Part shown: one piece after another, positions 21,535-30,714 of the stretch
How the letters are laid out: every line of letters begins with the position of its first letter
Numbering within the stretch: the first letter of the stretch is position 1
IMG/VR virus record: IMGVR_UViG_3300024302_000397
Location: 1 to 56,645 of that record
Length of the DNA: 56,645 nucleotides
Origin: a virus
Reading direction: 5' to 3' (one strand)
Notes under the pieces: model-generated
The model's input: the letters and a program-made list of their open reading frames with translations, nothing else
What the model was told of the DNA's origin: nothing
Database searches by the model: none
Translations under genes and position numbers: made by a program

Positions 21535-24500
21535 TGGCTATAATAGTTCAAGGTACATTAAGATTTCCGGATAACACACCTATTGTAGGAGCTTCGATTA
21601 AATTCGTAGCCAGTAAATTCATACAAAGTGGTGTTCCTATTGGTGCTTCCCTAATAATTACTACTAATAGTAGTGGAGGGTACAACCAAAGTATTCTAGA
21701 GGGTAGTTATCATATATTCATTAAGCAGTCAGGCCAAGAGCTATACACACATTTAATAGATGCGCATTTAGCAGATGGTATTGGTAATGTTGCTATTGGT
21801 GACCCTATTACACTTGAAGAGATTATAGGTACTGGCCCAGGGGATACTCCTGTCTACGAAGGTTGTAGTGTTATACCTGCTCCAACTAACTTTACTGTTT
21901 CTGGAGGCTTTACCACTATAATTTTAAGTTGGTCAATACCTGCCTACATATGTCATGCCGTTACTGAAATATGGGTGAGCACAACAGATGAATTCACTAA
22001 TAAAGCCTTACTAACTACTACAGAAGCTTCTGTCTATAGTCATGCTATCGGACATGATGCTACAGAGTATTACTGGATTAGATTTAGAAATCTAAATGGG
22101 GACTATGGTAATTGGTATAGTGCGACTAGTGTTACTGGGCAGACTTCACAAAACCCCGGTGAGGTATTAGCTGATCTACAACAAGACGTATATAACTCTA
22201 CGTTATTTAATGCTCTACGTACAAATATTAACTCTAGTTTTTATCAAGCATTAGCTCCTACAACTAAACTCAATGGTGATAGCTTAGCAAGTGGTGATAC
22301 CTGGATTGACTCAGATGATAACCAAAGACATGTATGGGATACTTCACAGGTACCTCCTGCATGGTTAGCTGTTACTGATCAAGCTACGGTATCCGCTATT
22401 GCTTCATTAGTAGGTAAACAAGAAACTTCCGATGGTGTAGTTAAAGGTTTTTTCCAGACAACAGAGCCTCTATACGCAGAATCAGCATTCGGTGATATTT
22501 GGATAGACACCTCACAACCAAAGCCACTAACCTTTACAGCTATACACAGATTCCAGGATGCGGATTCAACAAATTCAGGAAGCCTATCTTGGATGACTAC
22601 AGACTCCCAGAATAATGCACTAGGTTTAACCTATATTACAGCGTATAACGCTGATGCAGAAATCACAAACATCTTAACTGGTGAGACAGATTTAGATAAT
22701 GCTGTGATTGGTGGCACTAATTTAGTTAGTTACATCTCTGGTGTTGTGGGTACTGGTACTGACAACATGGTGCGCATTTACTCAGGGTCAGATAGAACAA
22801 CACAAACTGGGATGGATACAGGTGACCTGTATAACGAAACAGATTCAAACGGTATTCTAACTACATACCAATACTCAGGCACAGGTTGGGTAGAAGTACA
22901 AGGTGCCTCTAACATGGCACAGTTGGGTGACCTCACAGATGGTAAACGTTCCATATACACTACAGAGGGTGTACCCGTAGACTCAGATGCACAAGGTGAT
23001 TTAGTCATTTCTATCAATGACTTATGGATACCTCCTTCAGATTTAACTACTACTGACGGGACTTACGCAGAAGGTCAGATTTATAGATGTACAAGTGTGT
23101 CTCCTATAACCTTCGTCAAGGCAACTAAGTATCATGACATAATTGATAATCTCAATGCCTCACTAACTAATGCAATAGATGCTAAATTGCAAACATACGC
23201 TGCAGATACAGCACCATATACTGATGTTGTGAATATCGCAACAGATGCTACTGTGTATGCCACCCATCAAGCACGTGTTAATGATTTATGGTTATGCACA
23301 AGTACTGCAGGTATTTATGTATCAGGTAACTACTACGAGTACACACGCACAGCGAATGGCACTAACACAAGTAACTATGACTATACTTGGGAAGTTAAAG
23401 CAGACATCACAGCTAGTATGTCTTTGTTGGTAGATAACAAACGTACAATTTATGGAGATACCACACCACCAGCAGGCACAACACATTCGTTACTAGATAA
23501 TGACTTATGGATTCCCCCAGTAGATATTGTAGGACCTCCTGAGTACTTTCAAGGCGAGATGTATGTGCATGACTCCACAGCAACCCCAGTTTGGAGAGTA
23601 GCTTCAAGATACTCTGGAGACATTGCATCAGCTAATTCCCAATTTGCTAATTATGTAACTACAAGTGCATATGGCACTGACCAAGTAGCAATACAAAACC
23701 AGTTAGATGGTAATATCACTACATGGTTTAAAGATGAAGCACCTACATTAAGTAACGTACCAGCTTCAGATTGGCAGACGATAGACACAGCTAATAATGA
23801 TGATAATGAGAAGATAAAGCATATAGGTGATTTATACTATGACAAAGTCACTGGGTATGCTTACAGATTTGCACATGAAGACAACACAGTAGATGGCGTA
23901 GATAACCCTATCTATAGTTGGATTATAATTACAGACACAGATGTTACACTAGCTCTATATAACGCAAGTGTGGCGCAAGATACTGCAGATGAAAAACGTA
24001 GGATATTTGTAGCAAAACCTAACACGGTCACCTCAGCCTATGAACCGGGTGATATGTGGGTAATGGATAATGATGCTGACCATGCTACTTTCAGTGCAGG
24101 TGATTTACTCCGTTGTGAAACTGGCCGCGCTAAGAACTTAGCTTCTAATACTGTTGATGCGTATGATGACGATGATTGGATAGCAGCAAGTAGGTATACA
24201 GATGACACTGCCGTAGATGGTGTTGTAGATGGAACTACCTCGTTAATAAACGCTAAGTTGGGTGATATACTCATTACAGAGTATGTTAATACCACTGTAG
24301 ACACAGCTACTGATAATATGGTCAATGTGTACAGTGGTAGTGACAGAAGTACTCAAACAGGTATGTCAGGTGGTGACTTATTCATTGAGACAGACAGTGC
24401 TGATGTAACGACTACTTATAGATACTCAGAAGTAACACCAGCTACAACACCTATAACATACGTCTGGGTAGAGATAGAAGGTACTACTAACGTAGCTAAA

Positions 24501-26540
24501 CTAGCTGACTTAACTGATAGTAAACGCGCTATATTCAGTACTCCTGGGATTCCTACAGATACTGATGCAGGAACTTATGACACGGTCCATATAAATGACC
24601 TGTGGATACCTCCAACAACGTTTACAGATACAACGGTTACCCCAAATATTACCTATGCAGGTGGTGAAATATACAGATGTACTATTGTAACCCCAGCAAT
24701 TGTATTTACTAAAGCCACGAAATACCATGACTTGATTGAAACGTTAAATGAAAACTTAACAGCTACAATCGATGCCAAGATACAGACTTATGCACAAGCT
24801 ACAGTGCCATACGTTAATGTATTGAATGTAGTAACTAATAGTGCCTCATATCTCACACAAGAGAAGCTAGTAGGTGACTTATGGTTATGCTCTACTACAG
24901 CATCCCCGTATACTGCTGGAAAGTATTATGAATACACCAAGACAGCTAATGGAACAACAGCTGCTAACTCAGACTACACATGGACAGTAACTGTGGACAT
25001 AACAGCAGACTTAGCTGTATTAGTTGAGAATAAACGTACTATTTATGGTGGAAGTAGCACCCCTTCAGGAACTACATCACACCCTCTAGAAGTTAATGAC
25101 TTATGGATACCTAGTACAACGGTTGACACCTACCTACAGGGTGAAATGTACACTTGGACTGGTGCTATTTGGGATACAGCATCAAGATACTCTGCAGATA
25201 TCTTAGAGCTAAGCAACCGCACTATTAACGTATTCTACCAACCTGGTAATAAGGATAGTAACGGTGTATATACTACGCCTCCTGGGTCAGCTATATGGGA
25301 CATTACAGGTACACCTGCCACGTGTACTGTGTTAGGAGTAATAGATACAACTATAACTACAGAAGATTTATGTGAAGCGCCTATACAACCTGAAATAAAT
25401 GATATGTGGGCTGTGTTAGATGATGGAGATACTCTATATAAGTACGATGGTACAAGCTGGGTATTATTATCAATAGCCACCTTGGCTAATGTGGATACAC
25501 AGATTGTTGAACAAGTAGGTTACTGTGAACGAACTGTGACCATCACAGGTGCTACAAACAGAACAGGGGAGTATACCACTAAGACTTTGTGTGAGGCAGC
25601 GGCTGTTACAGGTGAAACATTTGCTTGGAGAGACACAGGAGCATTCGCAGCGTTAACAGATGTAATCAGTTCAACAGTAGATAGTAACACTAGTACCATA
25701 CAGATACAAGCCACCTCTATTAACGGTCTAGAGTCAGAGTACTCTGTCAAACTAGATAATAATGGCAATGTAAGTGGTTTTGGGTTATCAAGTGGAGCGC
25801 CAGGTTGTCTAGTTGATGGGGTGTTAGATGCTAGTATTACACAAGCAGCTTGTACAGGCACAGGTAAGGAGTGGGTAACAGACTCCAGTACTTTCCTAGT
25901 AGCAGCAGATACCTTTGCAGTAACAGGTACTGATGAGACCCCTGTCATACCTTTTGTAATTAGAACTGGAGATGTTAACGGTACTTGTTATGTAGATGGT
26001 GTGGTAAACGCAGCAGCAACTCAAGCAGCTTGTGAAGCTATCGCTGGGGGTTCTTGGGCAGCACCAGATACTAGTGTTGTGGGAATACAAGGTAGTCTAG
26101 TATTAGACGGTACGATGAGCGCCACTACAATAAAATCAGGAACTATTACAGGTGACCTCATAGCAGGTACTACTATTACAGGCACTAATATTGATGGTGG
26201 TACTATCACAGGAAATAAAATAAGCGCTACAACTAAAATTGTTGCAGGTACAGGTAATAATGTTGGTGTCCTGTCAGGTGTTCCTGCTTCTTGTTCTGAT
26301 GGCGTTTCAACAACTGAAGCCGCTTGTATTGCAGCGGGTGCTGTTTGGGATGATTATCGCATTTATGCTGGTCATGCTACTCCTGCTTCAGCTCCTTTTA
26401 GAGTTAAGCAAGATGGTACAGTAATTATTGAGAAGAGTACAAGCACTGGAAAGATGGTAATAGAAGGTGATGTGATTAAGGTCTACACTACCGCTGGAGG
26501 AGTGGATACTCTAAGAGTTAAGTTAGGTAACCTAGCATGA
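21534..26540 (+). CDS. Giant lambda gpJ-like tail tip/host-recognition protein
   Basis: This 1668-aa protein starts with a carboxypeptidase-regulatory-like beta domain (residues 1-90), then a fibronectin type III domain (about 118-208). A long middle part consists of NDLWIPP-type units, with a duplicated block of roughly 300 residues (22741-23623 and 24294-25202). The C-terminal part has DUF1983-like sequence: SEYSVKLDNNGNVSGFGLSS followed by FLVAADTFAV, as in lambda host-specificity protein J. The end (SGTITGDLIAGTTITGTNID) is a triple-beta-helix-like stretch. Cys-paired motifs (C-x-DGV-x-C-x-G-x-W) are inserted near the end. It probably contacts the host receptor. A gpJ-type protein is notable in an N4-like podovirus. 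Confidence 0.8.
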   Translation: MAIIVQGTLRFPDNTPIVGASIKFVASKFIQSGVPIGASLIITTNSSGGYNQSILEGSYHIFIKQSGQELYTHLIDAHLADGIGNVAIGDPITLEEIIGTGPGDTPVYEGCSVIPAPTNFTVSGGFTTIILSWSIPAYICHAVTEIWVSTTDEFTNKALLTTTEASVYSHAIGHDATEYYWIRFRNLNGDYGNWYSATSVTGQTSQNPGEVLADLQQDVYNSTLFNALRTNINSSFYQALAPTTKLNGDSLASGDTWIDSDDNQRHVWDTSQVPPAWLAVTDQATVSAIASLVGKQETSDGVVKGFFQTTEPLYAESAFGDIWIDTSQPKPLTFTAIHRFQDADSTNSGSLSWMTTDSQNNALGLTYITAYNADAEITNILTGETDLDNAVIGGTNLVSYISGVVGTGTDNMVRIYSGSDRTTQTGMDTGDLYNETDSNGILTTYQYSGTGWVEVQGASNMAQLGDLTDGKRSIYTTEGVPVDSDAQGDLVISINDLWIPPSDLTTTDGTYAEGQIYRCTSVSPITFVKATKYHDIIDNLNASLTNAIDAKLQTYAADTAPYTDVVNIATDATVYATHQARVNDLWLCTSTAGIYVSGNYYEYTRTANGTNTSNYDYTWEVKADITASMSLLVDNKRTIYGDTTPPAGTTHSLLDNDLWIPPVDIVGPPEYFQGEMYVHDSTATPVWRVASRYSGDIASANSQFANYVTTSAYGTDQVAIQNQLDGNITTWFKDEAPTLSNVPASDWQTIDTANNDDNEKIKHIGDLYYDKVTGYAYRFAHEDNTVDGVDNPIYSWIIITDTDVTLALYNASVAQDTADEKRRIFVAKPNTVTSAYEPGDMWVMDNDADHATFSAGDLLRCETGRAKNLASNTVDAYDDDDWIAASRYTDDTAVDGVVDGTTSLINAKLGDILITEYVNTTVDTATDNMVNVYSGSDRSTQTGMSGGDLFIETDSADVTTTYRYSEVTPATTPITYVWVEIEGTTNVAKLADLTDSKRAIFSTPGIPTDTDAGTYDTVHINDLWIPPTTFTDTTVTPNITYAGGEIYRCTIVTPAIVFTKATKYHDLIETLNENLTATIDAKIQTYAQATVPYVNVLNVVTNSASYLTQEKLVGDLWLCSTTASPYTAGKYYEYTKTANGTTAANSDYTWTVTVDITADLAVLVENKRTIYGGSSTPSGTTSHPLEVNDLWIPSTTVDTYLQGEMYTWTGAIWDTASRYSADILELSNRTINVFYQPGNKDSNGVYTTPPGSAIWDITGTPATCTVLGVIDTTITTEDLCEAPIQPEINDMWAVLDDGDTLYKYDGTSWVLLSIATLANVDTQIVEQVGYCERTVTITGATNRTGEYTTKTLCEAAAVTGETFAWRDTGAFAALTDVISSTVDSNTSTIQIQATSINGLESEYSVKLDNNGNVSGFGLSSGAPGCLVDGVLDASITQAACTGTGKEWVTDSSTFLVAADTFAVTGTDETPVIPFVIRTGDVNGTCYVDGVVNAAATQAACEAIAGGSWAAPDTSVVGIQGSLVLDGTMSATTIKSGTITGDLIAGTTITGTNIDGGTITGNKISATTKIVAGTGNNVGVLSGVPASCSDGVSTTEAACIAAGAVWDDYRIYAGHATPASAPFRVKQDGTVIIEKSTSTGKMVIEGDVIKVYTTAGGVDTLRVKLGNLA
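22741..25202 (+). repeat. Internal duplication in the giant tail protein
   Basis: Copy 1 spans about 22741-23623 and copy 2 about 24294-25202, roughly 1.55-1.58 kb apart. Aligned landmarks are TDNMVRIYSGSDRTTQTGM / TDNMVNVYSGSDRSTQTGM, ATKYHDIIDNLNASL / ATKYHDLIETLNENL, NDLWLCTSTAGIYVSG / GDLWLCSTTASPYTAG and NKRTIYGDTTPPAGTT / NKRTIYGGSSTPSGTT. The copies have diverged, so the duplication is old. Limits are approximate. Confidence 0.8.
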
Positions 26541-27001
26541 GTTATGGTTTAGAAATCTTTAAGAGTGGTGATGACTCCTGTGTAGGCCCGACATCTAATG
26601 TGTGTGTAAAAGACGGTGTGCACTTAACTGCGCACACTAATGCAGTATCTTGTATTAACACTGGTGCAGGTGATTGGGTAGCCCCATTCAACACAGCATC
26701 TTGTGCGTTTGTGGGGGGCACTTGGTCAAGCCCTTTAGTTTACTCGTCTAATGATGTTACATGGAATCAGGTAGATAGTTTTGTAGCTAGCGCTGGGGTC
26801 ACGGTTAGTAAAAACTATTCTTCATTAACTGCTGAAGGGGTAACTGAGTTTATAACAGTACAATTTATGGTACATACCTTGCAACCTGACACTGCAGCAA
26901 AGACACACACAGTAGCAGTGTCGGGTACTAGTGTTACAGCTACTCCCGCAGGAACACAACACACGTATAGTGACACTTATGTGGTGGTGTTAGGAAGATG
27001 A
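26537..27001 (+). CDS. Tail-tip-associated protein with Cys motif
   Basis: This 154-aa protein begins MSYGLEIFKSGDDSC. It carries two cysteine motifs (VCVKDGVHLT...SCINTGAGDWVAP and SCAFVGGTWSSP) of the type seen at the end of the giant gene just upstream, then a beta-rich region (residues 75-154). Its ATG overlaps the upstream stop (ATGA). The MSYG start is shared with the next gene, pointing to a small family of tail-surface proteins. Confidence 0.65.
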   Translation: MSYGLEIFKSGDDSCVGPTSNVCVKDGVHLTAHTNAVSCINTGAGDWVAPFNTASCAFVGGTWSSPLVYSSNDVTWNQVDSFVASAGVTVSKNYSSLTAEGVTEFITVQFMVHTLQPDTAAKTHTVAVSGTSVTATPAGTQHTYSDTYVVVLGR

Positions 27002-27918
27002 GTTACGGTTTCAGTGCAAAAAATAATAATAACCAAGTACTTATAAGCAGTGAGATGCAGAACTACCATTTGCATTCTAAACTCACAACTATAGACAGTG
27101 TACTGGGATATCATGATTCATATGGCGGTATGTGGAATTACCGCTTCATAGTAACCATCGGGTCAGACAATCCTCCTATGGTATTTATAGAGCCTCAGTG
27201 TGAACAGATACAGGCTATGCTCGGTATGGATGTAATACAGGATTTGGGTGGTGGCAACAAAAAGTGGGCGATTGATGTAGCTGTTGCAGGAACAACTTCA
27301 AGTTCTGCTGCGCACCCACACTTACATATTTTTACTAAACCGGGTGCTATCACCAACCCTTCTGGGCAGGACTGGGGTTTGCAGGTATTTAATAGCAATA
27401 ATGATGTGGCGTTTGATAGTAGGAAAGCCCCCTTAGTAATTTTAGGGGGTGGTACAATAACCCCCCCGTCCACTATTATCACAAGTTCACAGAACTTAAA
27501 TCCAAATCCTAACCACTGGGTTGAGAAAAGTTTAAATGGTTTATCTTCTTCAGATATTATGTTCTGCGCACCTTCACTGGCCCAGGCAGAACGTGAATAC
27601 ACAACAACACAACACTCGGATTCTTGTACAGGTTTAGACGTATGTGGCGCATGTCTTGGTTGGGAAGAAGTGTGGGACCGATCAGATACTTGGTGGGCGT
27701 TTTATCGAAACGGCTTTCAAGTTAAAGATAATAAATTTAAATCAGGGTGGTTAACCTTTAATGTCGGACATCTCTTCCATGAATCAGAATCGGATAGTTT
27801 CATAGGTATTAGGTTCGATGGTGGTAGTGGTAGTGGTGGACAACAGGCTATTAACAACGGGCAAATAAATATGAACAACAACGCGTATTTGTTCTCTAAA
27901 CCGAGCCTATACTCATGA
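26998..27918 (+). CDS. Tail-surface protein of the MSYGF family
   Basis: This 306-aa protein begins MSYGFSAKNNNNQVLISSEM, an opening seen in tail-associated proteins of marine-type phages (DUF6453-like; family name uncertain). The middle is beta-rich with a Gly/Pro stretch, followed by SCTGLDVCGACLGWEEVWD and a Gly/Ser-rich part near the end. It overlaps both neighbours by a few bases. Probably part of the distal tail or a decoration of the fibre. Confidence 0.6.
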   Translation: MSYGFSAKNNNNQVLISSEMQNYHLHSKLTTIDSVLGYHDSYGGMWNYRFIVTIGSDNPPMVFIEPQCEQIQAMLGMDVIQDLGGGNKKWAIDVAVAGTTSSSAAHPHLHIFTKPGAITNPSGQDWGLQVFNSNNDVAFDSRKAPLVILGGGTITPPSTIITSSQNLNPNPNHWVEKSLNGLSSSDIMFCAPSLAQAEREYTTTQHSDSCTGLDVCGACLGWEEVWDRSDTWWAFYRNGFQVKDNKFKSGWLTFNVGHLFHESESDSFIGIRFDGGSGSGGQQAINNGQINMNNNAYLFSKPSLYS

Positions 27919-28100
27919 TTGATTTAATACAGACTACCTTTACAATTAAAGATAATATTGCTACAGTAAGTGTAGTTAATATTGTGCAATTAGACGCTAC
28001 CAATAAATTTAAAACTACTAATACACATTTAGTAGAAATACCTGAAGGGGTGAAGCCAACACGTGAGTACATACTAGGATACCTATATGCCAACAAATAG
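27915..28100 (+). CDS. Small hypothetical protein
   Basis: This 61-aa protein begins MIDLIQTTFTIKDNIATVSV and is beta-rich at first, then helical (KPTREYILGYLYANK). It overlaps the tail protein gene (ATGA) and the next gene by 14 bases. It is at the join between the tail genes and the lipid cassette. No family recognised. Confidence 0.6.
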   Translation: MIDLIQTTFTIKDNIATVSVVNIVQLDATNKFKTTNTHLVEIPEGVKPTREYILGYLYANK

Positions 28101-28671
28101 AGAACTAATTGAACGGATGATGCAAGATTATGAGAGTAAAACTTTACTTTACCCCCCATTCACATCGTCTAAACTAAGACGAGGACATAAGGGCTTCCTA
28201 GGTGCCTTATTTTGTGCTGTAGGGCTGTTTACTAATCATCACAGGATAAGACGTAGTTCTGCGGATAAGTTTTTTAGAGAAGGTATGAAAGCGTACATTG
28301 ATGGGTACAGGCGCGTGTTACGGGGTGAGAATAAGCCTTGGGTAGTCAGTAGTAGTTTTGACTCTGAATATGTGGAAAACATTACAGGCGGTGTTTTTAA
28401 AATAGCCCGTATTGCAGAATCGGCCACATTGCCAGTATTAGTAGTAGTAGACTTCACGCCAGACAGCAAAGTGCTCAGTTATTACACTGAAGAGACTGAG
28501 TCTATCTTTAGGTTTGACAGTTTATTTGGCTTGTACGACCCAGCTGAGGATATGTTGTATTTTTTTGTTGAACCTTATAATTTTGAAATCCCCGCCAATG
28601 ACCCCACTATTAATAAGATATCACTATATGAGCTAATTCTTACTGACAAAGGTAAAAGTTATGCAGAGTAA
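28087..28671 (+). CDS. Hypothetical protein upstream of the acyl carrier protein
   Basis: This 194-aa protein is unrecognised. Residues 20-60 contain a short hydrophobic patch (GFLGALFCAVGLFTN) beside basic residues (HHRIRRSS). The C-terminal 100 residues alternate strands and short helices (LPVLVVVDFTPDSKVLSYYT). It overlaps both neighbours, so it may belong to the same unit as the lipid-type genes 250 bases downstream. No acyltransferase or endolysin signature is visible. Confidence 0.6.
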   Translation: MPTNRELIERMMQDYESKTLLYPPFTSSKLRRGHKGFLGALFCAVGLFTNHHRIRRSSADKFFREGMKAYIDGYRRVLRGENKPWVVSSSFDSEYVENITGGVFKIARIAESATLPVLVVVDFTPDSKVLSYYTEETESIFRFDSLFGLYDPAEDMLYFFVEPYNFEIPANDPTINKISLYELILTDKGKSYAE

Positions 28672-28909
28672 AGACCCTCACGGTGAATTCAGCTTTGCTG
28701 GTGTATCGATATACCCACTAACCTTTACCGATTTTTGGGTAAACCCCACAAATGGGGAAACTAAAAGGTCTGAAGAGATTAACTGGATAAATATTAATTG
28801 TAGACCTATTGACTTACAAAGATTTGTTATAATTGATGGGGAATTACAGGATTATCGTGATGTAGTAAACATTAGACAAGTAAACGCAATACCGTTATTT
28901 CACACCTAG
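28661..28909 (+). CDS. Small hypothetical protein
   Basis: This 82-aa protein begins MQSKDPHGEFSFAGVSIYPL and is aromatic- and Asp-rich, probably a small beta domain (FTDFWVNPTNGETK; RFVIIDGELQDYRDV). It overlaps the preceding gene by 11 bases and ends 10 bases before the acyl carrier protein gene, so it is probably co-transcribed with it. No family recognised. Confidence 0.6.
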   Translation: MQSKDPHGEFSFAGVSIYPLTFTDFWVNPTNGETKRSEEINWININCRPIDLQRFVIIDGELQDYRDVVNIRQVNAIPLFHT

Positions 28910-28919
28910 GGAGGGTACG

Positions 28920-29183
28920 ATGACATTAGAGGAAACACTAAACATATTAAATAACGCAGTCACAGCATCTGTAATGGATGCCACTGAGTATACTCTGTGT
29001 ACCAAAAGCACAGATACATTAAAAGACATCGGGTTGGATAGTTTAGACTGGAGTATTGTATTAATTTACATAGAAGATGAAGTATTATTGAGCGAAGAAG
29101 TCATTACTGAATTAGGTGAAATAATAAATACTGGAGGGACTGTTCAAGAAATGATGGAGTTCTTCAATAGTCATGGATTATAG
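28920..29183 (+). CDS. Acyl carrier protein
   Basis: This 87-aa acidic protein has the acyl carrier fold. The key motif is DIGLDSLDWSIVLIYIEDE, with Ser41 in the DSL site that receives 4'-phosphopantetheine from a host transferase; the last helix region (GTVQEMMEFFNSHGL) also fits. Length matches bacterial AcpP (about 78 aa) plus a small extension. It would carry acyl chains as thioesters for the synthase encoded two genes downstream. GGAGGGTACG precedes the ATG at 28920, the best ribosome binding site in this cluster. Its stop overlaps the GTG of the membrane protein gene (TAGTG). Confidence 0.88.
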   Translation: MTLEETLNILNNAVTASVMDATEYTLCTKSTDTLKDIGLDSLDWSIVLIYIEDEVLLSEEVITELGEIINTGGTVQEMMEFFNSHGL

Positions 29184-29626
29184 TGTTCTTATTAGTTAAG
29201 ACACTACATGTATTTTCAATAGCGATGTTCCTAGGTAATATGTTAGTTACAAATACCTGGAAAGGTAGGAGCAAGCATTGCACTGTAGCAGTACGCACTT
29301 ACACCAATAAACTAACTAGACGTACAGATTCTATCTTCGTAGAGTTCTATGGTCTATTGTCTCTGGCTTCTGGACTACTACTAGTGTATTTGCACCCGGT
29401 GTATACCTACACAACTACATTCATTATGTGGGCGCTTATACTTTGGACGTTATCCCTAGTGTTCTGGGGGGTATCAATTCCGTATCTGCGTAAACAGCAC
29501 ATTGATTTAGTTATGAACAAAGGCGAGAAGTACAACTATTATGATCGTAGATGGTGGTGGTGGGGACTAGCTGCAACTATCGCGGATGTAGCTATTTTGC
29601 CTTTAATGATATGGAAACCCTTATGA
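29183..29626 (+). CDS. DUF2269-like integral membrane protein
   Basis: This 147-aa protein has about four membrane helices: near residues 3-22 (LVKTLHVFSIAMFLGNML), 53-70 (LLSLASGLLLVYLHPV), 74-96 (TTTFIMWALILWTLSLVFWG) and 124-145 (WWGLAATIADVAILPLMIWK). The N-terminal LLVKTLHV and the ending in PLMIWKP are typical of DUF2269 proteins, whose function is unknown. It begins with GTG at 29183, overlapping the acyl carrier stop, and its stop overlaps the synthase ATG. The coupling suggests it works with the two enzymes, perhaps as their membrane platform or as exporter or acceptor of the product. Confidence 0.72.
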   Translation: MFLLVKTLHVFSIAMFLGNMLVTNTWKGRSKHCTVAVRTYTNKLTRRTDSIFVEFYGLLSLASGLLLVYLHPVYTYTTTFIMWALILWTLSLVFWGVSIPYLRKQHIDLVMNKGEKYNYYDRRWWWWGLAATIADVAILPLMIWKPL

Positions 29627-30690
29627 ATATTTCGTTAATAGACTCAGTGTCTACACAAGAACTGACAGCCTTACATTCCGTTAGCTACCCGTCTAACGCC
29701 CATGCTGTTGTTACGACAGCACACCCTAAGATTCAATCAGGATACGCAATTATTGCGCACCTATTAATTGATCAACTTGTAGCCAGGAATAAAGAGGTAC
29801 TACAATCAGAAGCTTCTACAGGCAAATCGGGGTTAATATTAGCAAGTGGAAATACCTACTGGTCAGGTTATGATTTAAATCGGAAGCGCCCTGCTAATTT
29901 TCCAGTACTTAAACCTCTAGCCTTGGCAACAACTAATATATACGCAGGCAGAGTTGCTCAACATATTGGTTATACAGATTATGTCTCTACGGATAGCACA
30001 TCATGTGTATGCGCATATAACGCCACTTTTTTAGCTAAAGCGTTATTAGATTCTAATACGTTAGATAGGGTGTTAATAATCGCTGTAGAGGATGCCACAA
30101 GCGGTGATACTATTGAGTTCTTCAGTAAGTATGGTGGTAATATCAGTTTAGCTGATGAAGAAGCTGGAAAGTTACCTAGTGCGTTTGATGGCACTAACAC
30201 AGGCTTTAGGGTGGGCAATGGTGCAGGGATGTTCTTGTTAGATAACAAAGACAATGGTATTGCACAAATTGACCAAGTATCTATGGCTGCTGAGAAGTGG
30301 AGTAGCCCTATAGGGCAAGACCCTGCAGGGACAGGTTATCTTAAAGCGCTATCACGTATTGATACAAAAGGTGTGCGTATCATTAAAACACATGGTACAG
30401 GTACCCCAAGTAATAATATTGCTGAGAAGGTAGCTATTGAGAGTACCTTTGACGATTTCATAGCTACATCTTATAAGCCCCTGATAGGTCATACTATGGG
30501 CGCTAACGGGGCTATCGAACTAGACTTATTAGTCAAGGACTTGCATAGGGGTGTGCTCACAGGTATACACAACCGTACAGTAAAAGACACACGATTCATC
30601 TCTGAAGATACTAAGATAAAAGATAAAACAGCTATATGTTTAGGTAGTAGTATGGGGAATGGTTACGCAGCGTTAAAAGTATCTATTTAA
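29623..30690 (+). CDS. Beta-ketoacyl-ACP synthase (thiolase-fold condensing enzyme)
   Basis: This 355-aa protein belongs to the KAS I/II (FabB/FabF) superfamily. It joins an acyl chain to a malonyl-ACP-derived unit. The nucleophile region is STDSTSCVCAYNATFLAK with C128 as predicted nucleophile (C130 nearby). The first histidine lies in KTHGTGTPSNN (H257) and the second in KPLIGHTMGANGAIE (K285, H290). The end, GSSMGNGYAALKV, fits the C-terminal glycine loop. All catalytic residues are present, although it is about 55 residues shorter than FabF. The start chosen is ATG 29623, overlapping the upstream stop (ATGA); ATG 29611 is possible. Its partner is presumably the acyl carrier protein at 28920. 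No ketoreductase, dehydratase or acyltransferase is seen nearby, so the host must supply other steps. Confidence 0.88.
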   Translation: MNISLIDSVSTQELTALHSVSYPSNAHAVVTTAHPKIQSGYAIIAHLLIDQLVARNKEVLQSEASTGKSGLILASGNTYWSGYDLNRKRPANFPVLKPLALATTNIYAGRVAQHIGYTDYVSTDSTSCVCAYNATFLAKALLDSNTLDRVLIIAVEDATSGDTIEFFSKYGGNISLADEEAGKLPSAFDGTNTGFRVGNGAGMFLLDNKDNGIAQIDQVSMAAEKWSSPIGQDPAGTGYLKALSRIDTKGVRIIKTHGTGTPSNNIAEKVAIESTFDDFIATSYKPLIGHTMGANGAIELDLLVKDLHRGVLTGIHNRTVKDTRFISEDTKIKDKTAICLGSSMGNGYAALKVSI

Positions 30691-30714
30691 CATATAGGTA
30701 AGCAGGTTAAAAAT

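Noticed and set aside
28087-28671. Endolysin or acyltransferase call for the 194-aa protein
   Set aside because: No lysozyme Glu-x(n)-Asp motif, amidase histidines, or HX4D acyltransferase motif could be seen.
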